64,000 nt of DNA from Gaiellasilicea sp963763755 (GTDB lineage: Bacteria; Actinomycetota; Thermoleophilia; Gaiellales; Gaiellaceae): NCBI GenBank assembly GCA_963763755.1, contig CAVXQE010000002.1, positions 62,001 to 126,000 of the forward strand, read 5' to 3'. Below are positions 1-12,463 of the stretch, in pieces; position 1 is the stretch's first letter; each line of letters begins with the position of its first letter. Position numbers and translations under genes: made by a program. Under the pieces are notes generated by a model. The model was given only the letters and a program-made list of their open reading frames with translations, ran no database searches and was not told the DNA's origin.

Positions 1-569
1 AGCGCGCCGATGGTGAAGAGCGCGGCCGCCTCCATCTCGACGGCGAGCACGCCGCGCTTCGACCAGCGCTCGTACTGCCCGTCGTCGGGGTTGTAGAAGA
101 GGTCGCTCGAGACGATCGAGCCGACGTGCATCTCCTGGCCCATCTCCTTGGCGGCGTGGACGGCGCCGTGGATCAGCTCCCAGCTGGCCGTCGGGCAGTG
201 CGGCTCGTTGCCGACGAGGTGCATCGCCGTGGAGTCGGCCGGCACGGCGCTGAGAGCGACGATCATGTCGCCGAGCTTGTGGTGCGCCTGCAGTCCCCCG
301 CAGGTGCCGACCCGCAGGAGCTTCTTGACGCCGAGCTGCACGAGCTCCTCGAAGACGATCGTCGCGCCTGGGCACCCCATCCCGGTGCCCTGCACGGAGA
401 CCGGCTTTCCCTCCCACGTGCCGCTGTAGCCGAGCAGGCCGCGCTCGGAGTTGCGTTGCACGACGTCGTCGAAATAGGTCTCGGCGATGTACTTGGCCCG
501 CAGCGGGTCACCGGGCAGCAGGCACGCTTCGGCGTAGTCGCCCGGTTCAGCTCTCACGTGGATCGGCAT
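1..569 (-). CDS. deoD: DeoD-type purine nucleoside phosphorylase (3' end outside window)
   Basis: Phosphorolysis of purine nucleosides to free base and (deoxy)ribose-1-phosphate in cytoplasmic purine salvage. The minus-strand reading from the ATG at 567-569 begins MPIHVRAEPGDYAEACLLPG and continues with the phosphate-binding GDPLRAKYIAETYF segment. Further on are RVGTCGG and the active-site segment VEMEAAALF, all typical of the hexameric DeoD family. About 189 codons are present of a usual 235-240, and the C terminus runs off the left edge. It is divergent from the acetyltransferase gene at 586, so the 16-base gap must hold promoter elements for both, although no clear -10 or -35 is visible. 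Uridine phosphorylase is a relative, but the N terminus fits DeoD better. Confidence 0.9.
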   Translation of the reverse strand, partial: MPIHVRAEPGDYAEACLLPGDPLRAKYIAETYFDDVVQRNSERGLLGYSGTWEGKPVSVQGTGMGCPGATIVFEELVQLGVKKLLRVGTCGGLQAHHKLGDMIVALSAVPADSTAMHLVGNEPHCPTASWELIHGAVHAAKEMGQEMHVGSIVSSDLFYNPDDGQYERWSKRGVLAVEMEAAALFTIGA

Positions 570-585
570 CCGCGAGACCCTATAC

Positions 586-1380
586 GTGAAGATCAGGAGC
601 ATGGTGCACATCGTCGATCCACCCCGGGAGCAGATCCTCGCGTACTGCGCCGAGGATCCGGTCGAGCGTGTCTTCCTCGAAGATGTCGCGCGCCGCGGCC
701 TGGGCCGGTTCGCGGGAGTGGCCGAGGACGGCCGTCTCGTCTCGCTCTGCCACACCGGCGCGAACGTCGTCCCATCCGGCCGCGGCTGCGGTGTCTACGG
801 CGACGTGACCGTGCGCGCCAGGGCACGGATGCTGATCGGCGAGCAGGGCGCGGTCTCCGAGCTCTGGGAGGCGGTTGCCGGCCGGCTCCCGCGTCCGCGC
901 GAAGACCGGCCCGGCCAGCCCGTCTACACCGTCTCGGCGCCGCCCGAGCCGGGGGAGAGCGGGCTGCGAGCGGCCGCGATCGGGGACCTCGACCTGCTCG
1001 TCCCGGCCTGCGCGCGAGCGCACGAGACCGAGCTCGGAATCGATCCTCTGATCCGCGATGCAGACGGTTTTCGCTGGCGCACGCGAGCCCAGATCGAGGA
1101 GGGACGGTCGTGGATCTGGGAGCAGGACGGGGTGATCCTGTTCAAGGCGGAGGCATCGGCGTGGACGCCGGAGGCCGTTCAGCTGCAGCAGGTCTGGACC
1201 GATCCGGGTGTGCGCCGTGCCGGGAACGGGGAGCGCGGGCTTCGCGATCTCGTCCGGCTGCTGCTCGAGCAGGTGCCGCGCGTCTGCCTGTTCGTCCGGG
1301 CCGAGAACGAGGCCGCGATCGGTCTCTACGAGAAGATCGGGATGGAGCACGTGTTGAACTACCGCAGCGTGCTTCTGTGA
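586..1380 (+). CDS. DUF4081-type GNAT N-acetyltransferase
   Basis: 264 residues. The N-terminal half (about 1-110) resembles the DUF4081 domain that precedes GNAT domains in actinobacteria. The C-terminal half (about 130-264) is a GNAT fold with the acetyl-CoA-binding stretch VWTDPGVRRAGNGERGLRDL and the usual late motif NEAAIGLYEKIGM. The substrate is unknown. The start is GTG at 586; an ATG at 601 is possible but sits only one or two bases behind the AGGAG at 595-599. The stop overlaps the GTG start of the next gene, so the two are translationally coupled. Confidence 0.75.
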   Translation: MKIRSMVHIVDPPREQILAYCAEDPVERVFLEDVARRGLGRFAGVAEDGRLVSLCHTGANVVPSGRGCGVYGDVTVRARARMLIGEQGAVSELWEAVAGRLPRPREDRPGQPVYTVSAPPEPGESGLRAAAIGDLDLLVPACARAHETELGIDPLIRDADGFRWRTRAQIEEGRSWIWEQDGVILFKAEASAWTPEAVQLQQVWTDPGVRRAGNGERGLRDLVRLLLEQVPRVCLFVRAENEAAIGLYEKIGMEHVLNYRSVLL

Positions 1381-1967
1381 AGCAGCTCCTGCTCGCGCGA
1401 CACGGAGAGTCGGAGTACAGCGCGAAGCAGCTCGTCAACGGTGACCCCGGCGTCTCGTGTCCGCTGACCGAGAACGGACGGGAACAGGCTCGCGCGCTCG
1501 GCCGGGTCCTCGCGCAGGAACAGATCGACCTCTGCGCGGTCACCGAGTTCGAGCGGGTCCGCGAGACCGCTCAGCTGGCGCTCGCCGGGCGTGACACGCC
1601 GTTCATCGTCGTCCCCGAGCTGAACGACCCTCGCTACGGCGAGTTCGAAGGCGGCTCGCTCGCCGTCTATCTCGAGTGGATCGTCGGCCGAGGGCCGCTC
1701 GACGCTCCCCCGGGCGGTGAGCACCGCGGCGACATCGTGAGCCGCTACGCCGCCGGCTTCCACCGGCTGCTCGAGCGGCCGGAAGAAACGGTGCTGCTGG
1801 TCGCCCATTCGCTGCCGATCGCGTACCTGCGCAATGCCGCTGCAGGGAAGCCGCCGAGCAGCAAGATGGCCCAGGTCGACTACGCGACCGTCCTCCGGTT
1901 CGAGCGCGAGGACCTGGAACGGGCGCTCGGAGTGCTGGAGGCGTGGCTCGCGTCGCCCGCCTTCTAG
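1377..1967 (+). CDS. Histidine phosphatase superfamily protein (phosphoglycerate mutase-like)
   Basis: 196 residues from a GTG that overlaps the preceding stop (GTGA). The N-terminal phosphohistidine motif LLLARHGESEYS is present, as are the downstream RVRETAQLAL arginine segment, the FEGG acid region and the second catalytic histidine in LLVAHSLPIAYLR. These define the branch with phosphohistidine chemistry such as cofactor-dependent phosphoglycerate mutase, alpha-ribazole phosphatase and broad-specificity phosphatases. Actual substrate cannot be read from sequence. It lies in a run of housekeeping genes on the same strand, 15 bases before tilS. Confidence 0.8.
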   Translation: MKQLLLARHGESEYSAKQLVNGDPGVSCPLTENGREQARALGRVLAQEQIDLCAVTEFERVRETAQLALAGRDTPFIVVPELNDPRYGEFEGGSLAVYLEWIVGRGPLDAPPGGEHRGDIVSRYAAGFHRLLERPEETVLLVAHSLPIAYLRNAAAGKPPSSKMAQVDYATVLRFEREDLERALGVLEAWLASPAF

Positions 1968-1982
1968 GGCAAACTGAGCGTC

Positions 1983-2939
1983 ATGCTGGACCGCGTCGAG
2001 GGCTTCATCCGCGAACACGGCCTGATCGAGCCGGGGGGCGAGGTCACGTGCCTCGTCTCGGGCGGTGCGGACTCGACCTGCCTCTGGCATGCGCTCGGTC
2101 AGCTCGGCTACGGGGTCTCCGCATTGCACGTCGCGCACGGGTTGCGCGGTGCCGAGTCGGACGAGGACGCACGCTTCTGCCGCCAGGCTTTCGGCGCGGA
2201 AATCGTCGAAGCCTCCGGCTCGACCGAGGCCGAGCTGCGCGACCTGCGCTACTCGTTCGCGACCGACCGGCTTCGCGCCACCGGCCACACCGCCTCCGAT
2301 CAGGTCGAGTCGGTGCTGCTCGGCCTCGTCGCCTCCGGTTCGCCGCAGCGGATCAAGGCACGGCGCGAGGACGGCGTCGTCCGGCCGCTGCTCGGCGTCT
2401 GGCGGGAGGAGGTGCGGGCGTGGTGCGACGAGCGCGGGTTGCCGTATCGCGAGGACTCGTCGAATCCGGCGACCAAGCGGGGCCTGATCCGGGACGAGAT
2501 CCTGCCGTTGCTGGAGCGGCTCGATCCGCGCGCCCGCGCCTCGCTGCTGTCGCTCGCCGACGAGCGCCCACGGCTTCCCAGGACGCTCGAGCGCACGCTC
2601 GCCGAGCTGCTCGCCGACCGTGAGGGCTCGCGGGCGGCAGATCTGGGTGGAGGCGTTCGCGCCGTGCGCGAGTACGACACGCTGCGGCTGGAAGGAACGG
2701 TGACGTGGGGGCCCTGGACGCTGGAGTCCGACCGTCCCGGTCTCGAGGTGCGCGGTCGCCGTCCGGGGGATCACCTCGCAGGCCGCCGCAAGAAAGTGCA
2801 GGATCTCTTCGTGGACGCCAAGGTGCCGAGGTCGGAGCGCGACAGCTGGCCGGTCGTCGTACACGGCGAAGAGGTCGTCGCCGTGCCGGGTGTCGCCGAG
2901 GCCCCAGGCTGGGAAGGAGCCGTCACATGGAGACGGTGA
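1983..2939 (+). CDS. tilS: tRNA(Ile)-lysidine synthetase
   Basis: Converts C34 of the CAU-anticodon tRNA-Ile to lysidine, using ATP and lysine, so that AUA codons are read. The 318-residue product has the PP-loop ATP pyrophosphatase motif SGGADS at about residues 26-31. It also has the HVAHGLRG and DSSN segments of TilS, and a C-terminal domain with GRRPGD and KKVQDLFVDAKVPRSER. The length is typical of the shorter actinobacterial form. The 3' end overlaps hpt by 13 bases, the conserved tilS-hpt-ftsH order of many Gram-positive bacteria. Confidence 0.95.
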   Translation: MLDRVEGFIREHGLIEPGGEVTCLVSGGADSTCLWHALGQLGYGVSALHVAHGLRGAESDEDARFCRQAFGAEIVEASGSTEAELRDLRYSFATDRLRATGHTASDQVESVLLGLVASGSPQRIKARREDGVVRPLLGVWREEVRAWCDERGLPYREDSSNPATKRGLIRDEILPLLERLDPRARASLLSLADERPRLPRTLERTLAELLADREGSRAADLGGGVRAVREYDTLRLEGTVTWGPWTLESDRPGLEVRGRRPGDHLAGRRKKVQDLFVDAKVPRSERDSWPVVVHGEEVVAVPGVAEAPGWEGAVTWRR

Positions 2940-3478
2940 AGGATGCGGTCGGGGAGATCCTGATCGAGGAGGAGCCGCTGCAGGCGCGGATCCGCGAGCT
3001 CGGCGCCGAGATCTCGCAGGAGTACGAGGGCCGCGACCTGTTGCTCGTGGGCGTGCTCAAGGGGGCGGTCTTCTTCATGGCCGACCTGATGCGCGAGCTG
3101 ACGATCCCCTGCGAGATCGACTTCATGGCGATCTCGAGCTACGGCGCGGCGACCGATTCCTCCGGTGTCGTGCGGATTCTGAAGGACCTGGACGCGAACA
3201 TCGCCGGTCGCGACGTCCTCGTCGTCGAGGACATCATCGACTCCGGCCTGACGCTCTCCTATCTGATGCGCAGCCTGAAAGCGCGCAAGCCGGCGTCGCT
3301 GGAGATCTGCGCGTTGCTGACGAAACCGGAGCGTCGCGAGATCGAGGTGCCGGTCCGTTTCGTCGGTTTCGAGATCCCGAACAAGTTCGTGATCGGCTAC
3401 GGGCTCGACTTCGCGGAGCGGTATCGCAACCTGCCGTACGTCGCGGTGCTGCATCCAGACCTGATTCCGCCGCATTAA
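2927..3478 (+). CDS. hpt: Hypoxanthine phosphoribosyltransferase
   Basis: Transfers phosphoribose from PRPP to hypoxanthine or guanine in purine salvage. 183 residues. The type I PRTase signature VLVVEDIIDSGLTL is present, with LLVGVLKGAVFFMADL as the PPi loop region and the C-terminal FVIGYGLDFAERYRNLPYV stretch. The start is ATG 2927, preceded by GGAAGGAG at 2912-2919, inside the tilS end. Together with deoD at the left edge it gives this locus two purine-salvage functions. Confidence 0.95.
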   Translation: METVKDAVGEILIEEEPLQARIRELGAEISQEYEGRDLLLVGVLKGAVFFMADLMRELTIPCEIDFMAISSYGAATDSSGVVRILKDLDANIAGRDVLVVEDIIDSGLTLSYLMRSLKARKPASLEICALLTKPERREIEVPVRFVGFEIPNKFVIGYGLDFAERYRNLPYVAVLHPDLIPPH

Positions 3479-3554
3479 GGCCATATTGCGACCCGGAATC
3501 CATGGTCCCGGAACGGGGTGACTCCTGTAGAGGCTGCTACCCTCCTTTGACCCC

Positions 3555-5510
<1,956 letters not shown>

Positions 5511-6019
5511 CGGTTGCGTCGCGGCCGCGAGCGCGAGCAGCGCGAGCGCGCCGAGAGCGGCCGCCGCGCCGAGGATGTCGACGGCGATGCCGCCGGCGTC
5601 CACGACCTCGACGAGCGTCAGCATGACCGCCCCGATGCCGACGACGCCGAGGACGAGCGTCGCGAGGAGCGCGATCCGGCGCAAGTAGGTCCCGGCCTCG
5701 TCGACGACGGGCGCCCGGAGCTCGAGCGACCAGTAGGCGAGCTCGGCGACCGCGAGCAGCGCACCGGCGACGAGCGGAGCCTGCGTGTCGAGCGCGTCGG
5801 TTTCGAAGCCGAGGATCGCGACGTACTCGGCGCCGAGGAGCGCGATCGCCACGGGAATGGTCACCGAGAGGCTCAGAACGAGGCCCGCCGCGAGCACCGT
5901 CGAGCGCCACGACGCTGAGCGACGACGTTCGCGCGGACGAGGTACTCGTCCTCCGCGAGCACGGCGAACCACACGCCGGTACCCGCCCCGACGAGGACGG
6001 ACGCGGCGCCCGCGGCTAT
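5511..6019 (-). CDS. Polytopic membrane protein of unknown function, ends unresolved
   Basis: The minus-strand reading from about 5,920 down to 5,512 is strongly hydrophobic, with four predicted transmembrane segments, for example VLAAGLVLSLSVTIPVAIAL, ALLATLVLGVVGIGAVML and an Ala/Leu-rich last segment. A further hydrophobic N-terminal stretch lies in another frame near 5,930-6,015, so an indel at about 5,915 is likely. It follows DUF58 directly, where MoxR/DUF58 clusters often carry a transglutaminase-like membrane protein; I see no transglutaminase motif. No stop codon appears in any minus frame for over 300 bases beyond 5,510, so the true 3' end is missing. No convincing start codon is visible. 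The product is not recognised. Confidence 0.5.
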
Positions 6020-7291
6020 ACGCGCGCGAGCCGAGCGTGCCTTCGGAATGCCCTCACCCCCTCGAGGACGGCGTCGAGGGGCTGCTCGTCGCTCCAGGTC
6101 GCAACCGCGATGCCGAGGCGCTCGTAGCGGGAGCGGATCTCCTCACGCCGCAGCAGCCAGAGGCGGTACGCGAGCTGGTCCGACTCGCGCTCGCCCGGCT
6201 GTCGCGAAGCCGGCCGGCGACACCTCCACGATCGCGAGGTCGTACCGGCGCGCCCTGAGATCGGCGAGCGCCTCGACGATGCGGTCGTCGAGCAGCGGCG
6301 TGACCGCGACCACGAGCGCCTGCGGCGGCAGCGATGCGCGCCGGGAATGATCGAGATGTCCTTCCACGCGTAGTTGAAGACGATCTCCGACGCGAGCAGC
6401 GCGTCGACGATCCGGTAGCCGCTGGCTGACGCCCATCCCGGGTGTCAGCCAGCGGAGGACGCCGCCGAACGAGACGAGCCCGACGCGGTCACGGCGCTCG
6501 AGGTAGCGGGAGGCGAGCGTCGCGGTCGCGCGTACGGCCAGATCGAGGGTCGAGCGCCCGCCCGCGCGCGCGTCGGCGAACGTGTCGAGGAGGAGAATCA
6601 CGTCGGCGTTCCGCTCGGGATGGCGCTCGTTGACGACGAGCACGTTGCGCCGGGCGCTCGCCCGCCAGTTGATCGAGCGGACGCGGTCGCCGGCTGCGAA
6701 TTCGCGCAGGTCGGCGAACTCGAGCCCTTCGCCCTTCTGCCGCGCGACCTGGTTGCCCGAGAACGGCTGCGTCGAGACCGGTGCGACGATCGCGCGCAGC
6801 GTCTCCGGGAGCGGGTAGACGCGAACGCTGCGTTCGCCGGTCGAGCTTCGTCTCCCAGGTGAACAGCCCGAGCCGGTCCCGTGCTCGCAGCCGGATGTTC
6901 CCGATCTCGTAGTTCCCCCACCTGACGCAGCGGAGCCGCAGCTCGATCGTCCGTTCGTCCTCCCAGCCGAGACGCAGCGACAACGCCCGTTCGCCCGAGA
7001 CGAGCTCGAGCCCGTCGGGCACGCCGAGCAGCAGCTCGAGCCGCTCGATCGGCCGCTCCGAGGCGACGATGAGCTCCAGCTCGAGCTCGTCCTGCTCGAG
7101 CGCGGTCGGCCGCTCGAGTCTGAGCCAGACCCGCGGCTCGGGAGGTCGGGCGAGCACCAGCCCGAGCGCAGGCAGGAGCGCGAACGGCGCGGCGACGATC
7201 GCCAGCTCGGGCTGCCGGATTGCGAGAGCGGCGAAGAGGAAGAGCGCCGCGAGCGCCGCGTACGCGGTCACCCGGGGCGACGCCGACGGCG

Positions 7292-7295
<4 letters not shown>
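6016..7295 (-). CDS. DUF58 domain protein (multiple frameshifts)
   Basis: DUF58 proteins are membrane-anchored, von Willebrand A-like proteins encoded next to MoxR ATPases; molecular function is poorly defined. Two N-terminal hydrophobic segments (about residues 10-50) are followed by a beta-rich region with WGNYEIGNIRLRARDRLGLF. The DUF58 core is then GLEFADLREFAAGDRVRSIN with the VWA-like strand ADVILLLDTFADAR. The coding must be pieced together across breaks near 6840, 6430, 6350 and 6205; the restored C terminus ends at TAG 6016-6018. ATG 7293-7295 overlaps the MoxR stop (ATGA), so the two are coupled. Confidence 0.8.
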
Positions 7296-8264
<969 letters not shown>

Positions 8265-8265
<1 letters not shown>

Positions 8266-8786
8266 CAGAGCGCTTCCAGTGCAGCGACGGCGAGCCGCAG
8301 CGAGGCGATGTCGACACCGGCGGCGAAGTGCTCGCGCGACGGCTCGCGATCGCCGCGGACGATCTCCCAGGCGTCGTCGCCGAGCACGCGGCGCGCGGCG
8401 TCCGGGCTTCGCGTCGAGGTCGATCCCGCGGCGCGCCGCCAGGAGCTCGGTCGCGATCCGCCGGAGGCGTCGGCCGCAGCCGGTAGTGGAGGTCGAAGGC
8501 GGTCGCGAGGCCGAGCGCGACCTCGCGCTCCATGCGCTCGAGCTCGGGGATCCGCTGTCGCGCGACGCGCGCGCGTTCGCAGCGCAGCGTCGAACGCGCG
8601 ACGGCCCGCGCGGCGGGAGCGCGTTGCGCAGAGCCGCGAGCAGGTGGCCGAGCCCGATCGCCGCGAGCACGAGGACGTACACGTGCACGGCGAGCCCCGC
8701 CCGGCCGGGATCGGCGAGAAGCACGATCGCGAGCACGAGCGGTGAGGAAGAGCGGGAAGCCGGGCGATCGAGAGGGCGCGCCGCAT
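8265..8786 (-). CDS. Small membrane-anchored protein of the MoxR/DUF58 operon
   Basis: Not assigned to a named family. Piecing the frames together gives MRRALSIARLPALP, then a hydrophobic stretch (HVYVLVLAAIGLGHLLAAL) and a soluble part with EREVALGLATAFDLHYRLRP, ATELLAARRGIDLD and ARRVLGDDAWEIVRGDREPS. Frame breaks are near 8745, 8585, 8470 and 8415. ATG 8784-8786 lies immediately after the TAG of the DUF4129 gene and the stop overlaps the MoxR start. Position and pattern suggest an accessory membrane component of the same complex; this is inference. Confidence 0.6.
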
Positions 8787-9727
8787 CTACGCCGTCCTCT
8801 CGCGCTGCGCTGCGATCGCCGCCTTGTGCTCCTGCTCGGCGAGCGCGCGCGCCGCGAGCAGATCGTCGCGAACCGTCTCCAGCGCCGAGATCGCTTCCTC
8901 CTTCATCTCCGCGCCCACCGCATGCTGCGAGAACTTAGCCCTTTCGAACAGGTCCGTCAGCCGCCGAGCCGCCTCCGGGCTGACCGAGAGGTCGTCGAGC
9001 ATCCGGGCGAGGTACTCGAGCGGCGCCTCGGCGGGCCGTCGCGGCAGCCGGTGAGCGGCCAGGACACGTTCGAGCCGCGCGTAGGCGGCGATCACGGCGC
9101 GGCGCGGATCCGGCTCGGCGCGCAGGTCGTCGAGCGACTCGTCCATCGCCGCGGCGAGCTCGGTCGCGAGCCGGTCGTCTCGACTTCGCAGCTCGCCGCG
9201 CGCCCGCTTACGCGCCCGTCCCGCGTACCACCAGGCGCCGAGCGCGAGCACGATCAGCGCGACCGTGACGAGGGCCGGCGCCCAGGCGAACTCCGGCTCG
9301 TACGCAGCATCCGTCAGTCGCCTGCTCGTCGCGCCGTTCTGGAAACGGTCAGCTGCGGACCGCATCCACCGGGTAGGCGGCTGAGCGGGTTGTGGCCCGC
9401 GAATCCTCCGGCCGAGCAGCGACGCGCTCCGATCAGGACGATCAGCGATCAGCAGCCGCTCGAGCGGCCTGCGTCGCCGCGACCGTGCCGCCCTGCGCCT
9501 CGATCTGGCGGCGCAGGACGAGGAGGTAGACGAGCCAACACCACGGCGCTCGCGATCGCCAGCAGGTACAGCGTGAAGAGGATGTCGATGAGCGCCTGCG
9601 TCGGTCCGCGCGTGCCGCCCTCGCCCGTCGGGATCGAGCCGCGCGCGGCGATCGCGACGACGACCAGCGCGACGAGCACGCCGAGCGCCGTCAGCAGGGC
9701 GTTGCGTCCGCGCGAGCTAACCTCCAT
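8787..9727 (-). CDS. DUF4129 domain membrane protein (frameshifted)
   Basis: The N-terminal part from ATG 9725-9727 has two hydrophobic segments (ALLTALGVLVALVVVAIAA and a second near 9,570-9,510). After breaks near 9535 and 9440, a third segment (PALVTVALIVLALGAWWYAG) precedes a soluble helical domain. That domain contains DPRRAVIAAYARLERVLAA and EAPLEYLARML, the hallmark of DUF4129. DUF4129 proteins sit with MoxR, DUF58 and transglutaminase-like proteins; the cellular role is not established. The start lies back-to-back with the folP leader. Confidence 0.72.
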
Positions 9728-9760
9728 CGCAGGGTGAGACGTCCATCGGTGGAGGAACGT

Positions 9761-10548
9761 TTGCAGCGCCCGGCCGTGATGGGGATCGTGAACGTGACGC
9801 CCGACAGCTTTTCGGACGGCGGCGTGCACCTCGACCCGGACGCCGCGGCCGCCGCCGGCTCGCCGGATGGTCGAGGAGGGGGCCGCGATCGTGGACGTCG
9901 GCGGCGAGTCGACGCGGCCCGGCTCCGCAGGGCGTCTCGGTCGACGAGGAGCTCCGCCGGGTCGTGCCGGTCCTCGAGCGGCTCGACGGCGTGCCGGTCT
10001 CGATCGACACGGCGAAGAGCGAGGTCGCTCGCCGTGCGCTCGAGCTCGGCGCCGAGCTCGTCAACGACGTGACGGCGCTGCGCGGCGACCCCGATCTCGC
10101 CGGCGTCGTCGCCGAGAGCGGTGCGTACCTCTGCCTGATGCACATGCAGGGCGAGCCGCGCACGATGCAGGCCGACCCTCGCTACGACGACGTCGTCTCG
10201 GAGGTGGCCGCGTTCCTCGAGGAGCGGCTGGCGTTCGCCGTCGCGGCCGGGATCCCGGAGGAGCGCATCTGCCTCGACCCCGGCATCGGCTTCGGCAAGA
10301 CGGCGGCCCAGAACTTCGAGCTCGTGCGGCGGCTGGACGTGCTCGTCGCGCTCGGTCGCCCGGTGCTGATCGGGCTTTCGCGCAAGAGCTCGCTCGGACG
10401 TCTCTTCGATCCGGAAGCGCGCACCGGCTCGCTCGCGGCCTCGCTCGGTGCAGCGGTCGCAGCGTACGAGCGCGGCGCCTCGATCTTCCGCGTGCACGAC
10501 GTGCGCGAGCACGTCGAGGCGCTCGCGGCGGCGGGGGCGATCGCATGA
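9761..10548 (+). CDS. folP: Dihydropteroate synthase (frameshifted)
   Basis: Condenses p-aminobenzoate with 6-hydroxymethyl-dihydropterin diphosphate in folate synthesis; the sulfonamide target. Signatures present: VMGIVNVTPDSFSDGG, IVDVGGESTRPGS, DTAKSEVARRAL, LVNDVTALRGD, the LDPGIGFGKT loop and LIGLSRKSSLG. TTG 9761 is preferred because GGAGGA at 9751-9756 precedes it by four bases; an in-frame GTG at 9734 is the alternative. An inserted C near 9862 and a second indel near 9935-9960 break the frame. The TGA overlaps folB ATG. Confidence 0.92.
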
Positions 10549-10890
10549 CGATCGAGCTCACGGGACTGCTGATCCACGGCTTCCACGGCGCGCTCGACTG
10601 GGAGCGCGAGCGAGGGCAGAACTTCCTCTTCGACGTCGAGCTCGAGGTGGGCGAGGCCGGCAGCTCGGACAAGCTCGAGGACGCCGTCGACTACCGCGAC
10701 GTCGCGGCCTGCGTGCAAGGAGGTCTCGGACGCGCGTGCCTACCACCTGCTCGAGGCGCTCGCGACCGCGGTGGCCGACGAGCTGGTCGCGCGCTTCCCG
10801 GTCGAGCGCGTCTCCGTGCGCGTGCGCAAGCCGGACGTCGTGCTCGATCCGCCGGTCACGTTCGCGGCCGTGCGCGCCACGCGCCCGTGA
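10545..10890 (+). CDS. folB: Dihydroneopterin aldolase (frameshifted)
   Basis: Cleaves 7,8-dihydroneopterin to 6-hydroxymethyl-dihydropterin and glycolaldehyde. The N terminus TIELTGLLIHGFHGALDWER carries the family's active-site glutamate segment. DAVDYRDVAACVQ follows, and after one extra base near 10720 the coding resumes as EVSDARAYHLLEALATAVAD and VRVRKPDVVLDPPV. About 115 residues, the family norm. It overlaps folP (ATGA) and folK (GTGA), giving a coupled folP-folB-folK unit for three adjacent folate steps. Confidence 0.9.
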
Positions 10891-11328
10891 CGGTCGCGTA
10901 CGTCGGCCTCGGCGCCAACCTCGGCGACCGCGAGGCGACGATCCGTGCGGCGATCGCAGAGCTGCCCGGCGTCGTCGCCGTCTCGACCCTGCGCGAGACG
11001 GATCCGGTCGGCGTCACCGACCAGCCGCGGTTCCTGAACGGCGTCGCCGCGCTCGAGACCGAGCTCCCGCCCCGGGAGCTGCTCGACGTCCTGCTCGCGG
11101 TCGAGCGTGGGCTCGGCCGCGAGCGCGGGGAGCGCTGGGGGCCGCGCACGATCGACCTCGACCTGCTCCTCTACGGCGACGAGGTGATCGACGAGCCCGG
11201 CCTGACCGATCCCGCATCCGCGCCTGCACGAGCGCCGGTTCGTCCTGGAGCCGCTCGCCGAGCTCGCGCCGGAGCTCGTCGTTCCGGGCCTGGGCGGGGT
11301 GGAAGACCTGCTCGCGGAGCTAGACTGA
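10887..11328 (+). CDS. folK: 2-amino-4-hydroxy-6-hydroxymethyldihydropteridine diphosphokinase (frameshifted)
   Basis: Pyrophosphorylates 6-hydroxymethyl-dihydropterin, making the FolP substrate. Seen: VAYVGLGANLGDREATIRAA, the FLNGVAALET strand, LLDVLLAVERGLGRERGERWGP and the signature RTIDLDLLLYGDEV. A single-base change near 11215 shifts the frame; the restored tail reads HERRFVLEPLAELAPELVVPG, ending at TGA 11326-11328. The GTG start overlaps the folB stop. Confidence 0.92.
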
Positions 11329-11333
11329 GCGCT

Positions 11334-11702
11334 ATGTCCCACCTGGACGATCTCGACGAGTTCGAGGCCGAGCTCGAGCTGACGCTGAAGCGGGAGTACA
11401 CGGCCGTCTTCGGCCTCTTCCGCTACTGCATCCTCACCGCCGACGCGACCTATCTCTGCAACAAGCTCGACCTCCAGGTCTCGCCGCAGGCGAGCTATCC
11501 GTTCTTCCACGTGAAGATGGAGGACGTGTGGGTGTGGGACAAGAACCGGCCGACGCGGATCATCCCGCGCGCCGAGGTCTACACCTCGAGCGACGTCACC
11601 GTCGAGGAGCTGCGCGGCGAGAACGACGATCCCAAGCTGACCGCGGAGGCGCTCGCCGAGCGCCTCGGCGAGCGCCTCTCGACGGACGACGACACGCCCT
11701 AG
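11334..11702 (+). CDS. DUF2469-family protein
   Basis: 122 residues, acidic, no membrane segment. The pattern LDEFEAELELTLKREYTAVF, a Phe/Tyr-rich strand, TNK-like CNKLDLQV, then MEDVWVWDKNRPTR and DVTVEEL matches the small conserved actinobacterial family DUF2469. No biochemical function is established. It starts five bases after folK and ends eight before coaX, so it is probably co-transcribed with the folate genes. Confidence 0.72.
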   Translation: MSHLDDLDEFEAELELTLKREYTAVFGLFRYCILTADATYLCNKLDLQVSPQASYPFFHVKMEDVWVWDKNRPTRIIPRAEVYTSSDVTVEELRGENDDPKLTAEALAERLGERLSTDDDTP

Positions 11703-11710
11703 AGGGCGCC

Positions 11711-12460
11711 ATGCTGCTCGCGGTCGACGTCGGCAACACGCAGACGGTGCTCGGCCTGTTCGAGGGCGAGCGGCTCGCCGACAGCTTCCGGCTCGCGACC
11801 GACCGCAGCCGCACCGGCGACGAGCTCGGCGTCACGCTCGCTGCGCTCTTCGAGCTGGAGGACGTCGACGGGATCTGCCTCTCCACGACGGTGCCGGCGC
11901 TGCAGCGCGAGTGGGAGCGCGTCGCCGAGCGCTGGGCACAGGCGCCGCTGCTGACCGTCGGGCCGGGCGTGAAGACGGGGATCCCGATCCGCTACGACGA
12001 TCCGCGCGAGGTCGGGCCGGACCGGATCGTCAACGCCGTCGCGGCGTGCGAGCGCTACGGGCCGCCGTGCATCGTCGTCGACTTCGGCACCGCGACCAAC
12101 TTCGACATCGTCTCGCCCGAGGGCGAGTACGTCGGCGGCGTGCTCGCGCCGGGGATCGAGGTCTCGATGGACGCGCTGTTCGCGCGCGCGGCTCGCCTCG
12201 TGAAGGTCGACTTCGTCGCGCCGCCGACCGTGATCGGCAAGACGACGGTGACCGGGCTCCAGTCCGGGCTCGTCTACGGCTTCGCCGGCCAGGTGGACGG
12301 CATCGTCGGGCGCATCCGCGAAGAGCTCGGCGTCGAGGCGCAGACGGTCGCCACCGGCGGGCTCGCCGACCTGATCGCCCCGCACGCGCAGACGCTCGAC
12401 CGGATCGACCCGCACCTCACGCTCGAGGGGCTGCGGCTCGTCTGGGAGCGGAACGCCTAG
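11711..12460 (+). CDS. coaX: Type III pantothenate kinase
   Basis: Phosphorylates pantothenate in the first step of coenzyme A synthesis; the type III enzymes have the ASKHA fold and need a monovalent cation. 249 residues starting MLLAVDVGNTQTVLGLFEG (phosphate-1 motif with catalytic Asp). GPDRIVNAVAA, VVDFGTATNFDIV and GGVLAPGIEVSMDALF follow, and ATGGLA lies near the C terminus. The frame is intact, in contrast to its neighbours. It is convergent with dusB, with only three bases between their stop codons. Confidence 0.95.
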   Translation: MLLAVDVGNTQTVLGLFEGERLADSFRLATDRSRTGDELGVTLAALFELEDVDGICLSTTVPALQREWERVAERWAQAPLLTVGPGVKTGIPIRYDDPREVGPDRIVNAVAACERYGPPCIVVDFGTATNFDIVSPEGEYVGGVLAPGIEVSMDALFARAARLVKVDFVAPPTVIGKTTVTGLQSGLVYGFAGQVDGIVGRIREELGVEAQTVATGGLADLIAPHAQTLDRIDPHLTLEGLRLVWERNA

Positions 12461-12463
12461 GCG

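Noticed and set aside
126..1376. Long plus-strand open frame upstream of the histidine phosphatase
   Set aside because: Only its last 197 codons match a family. The rest overlaps deoD antisense and the acetyltransferase out of frame, and reads as Arg/Ala-rich shadow sequence.
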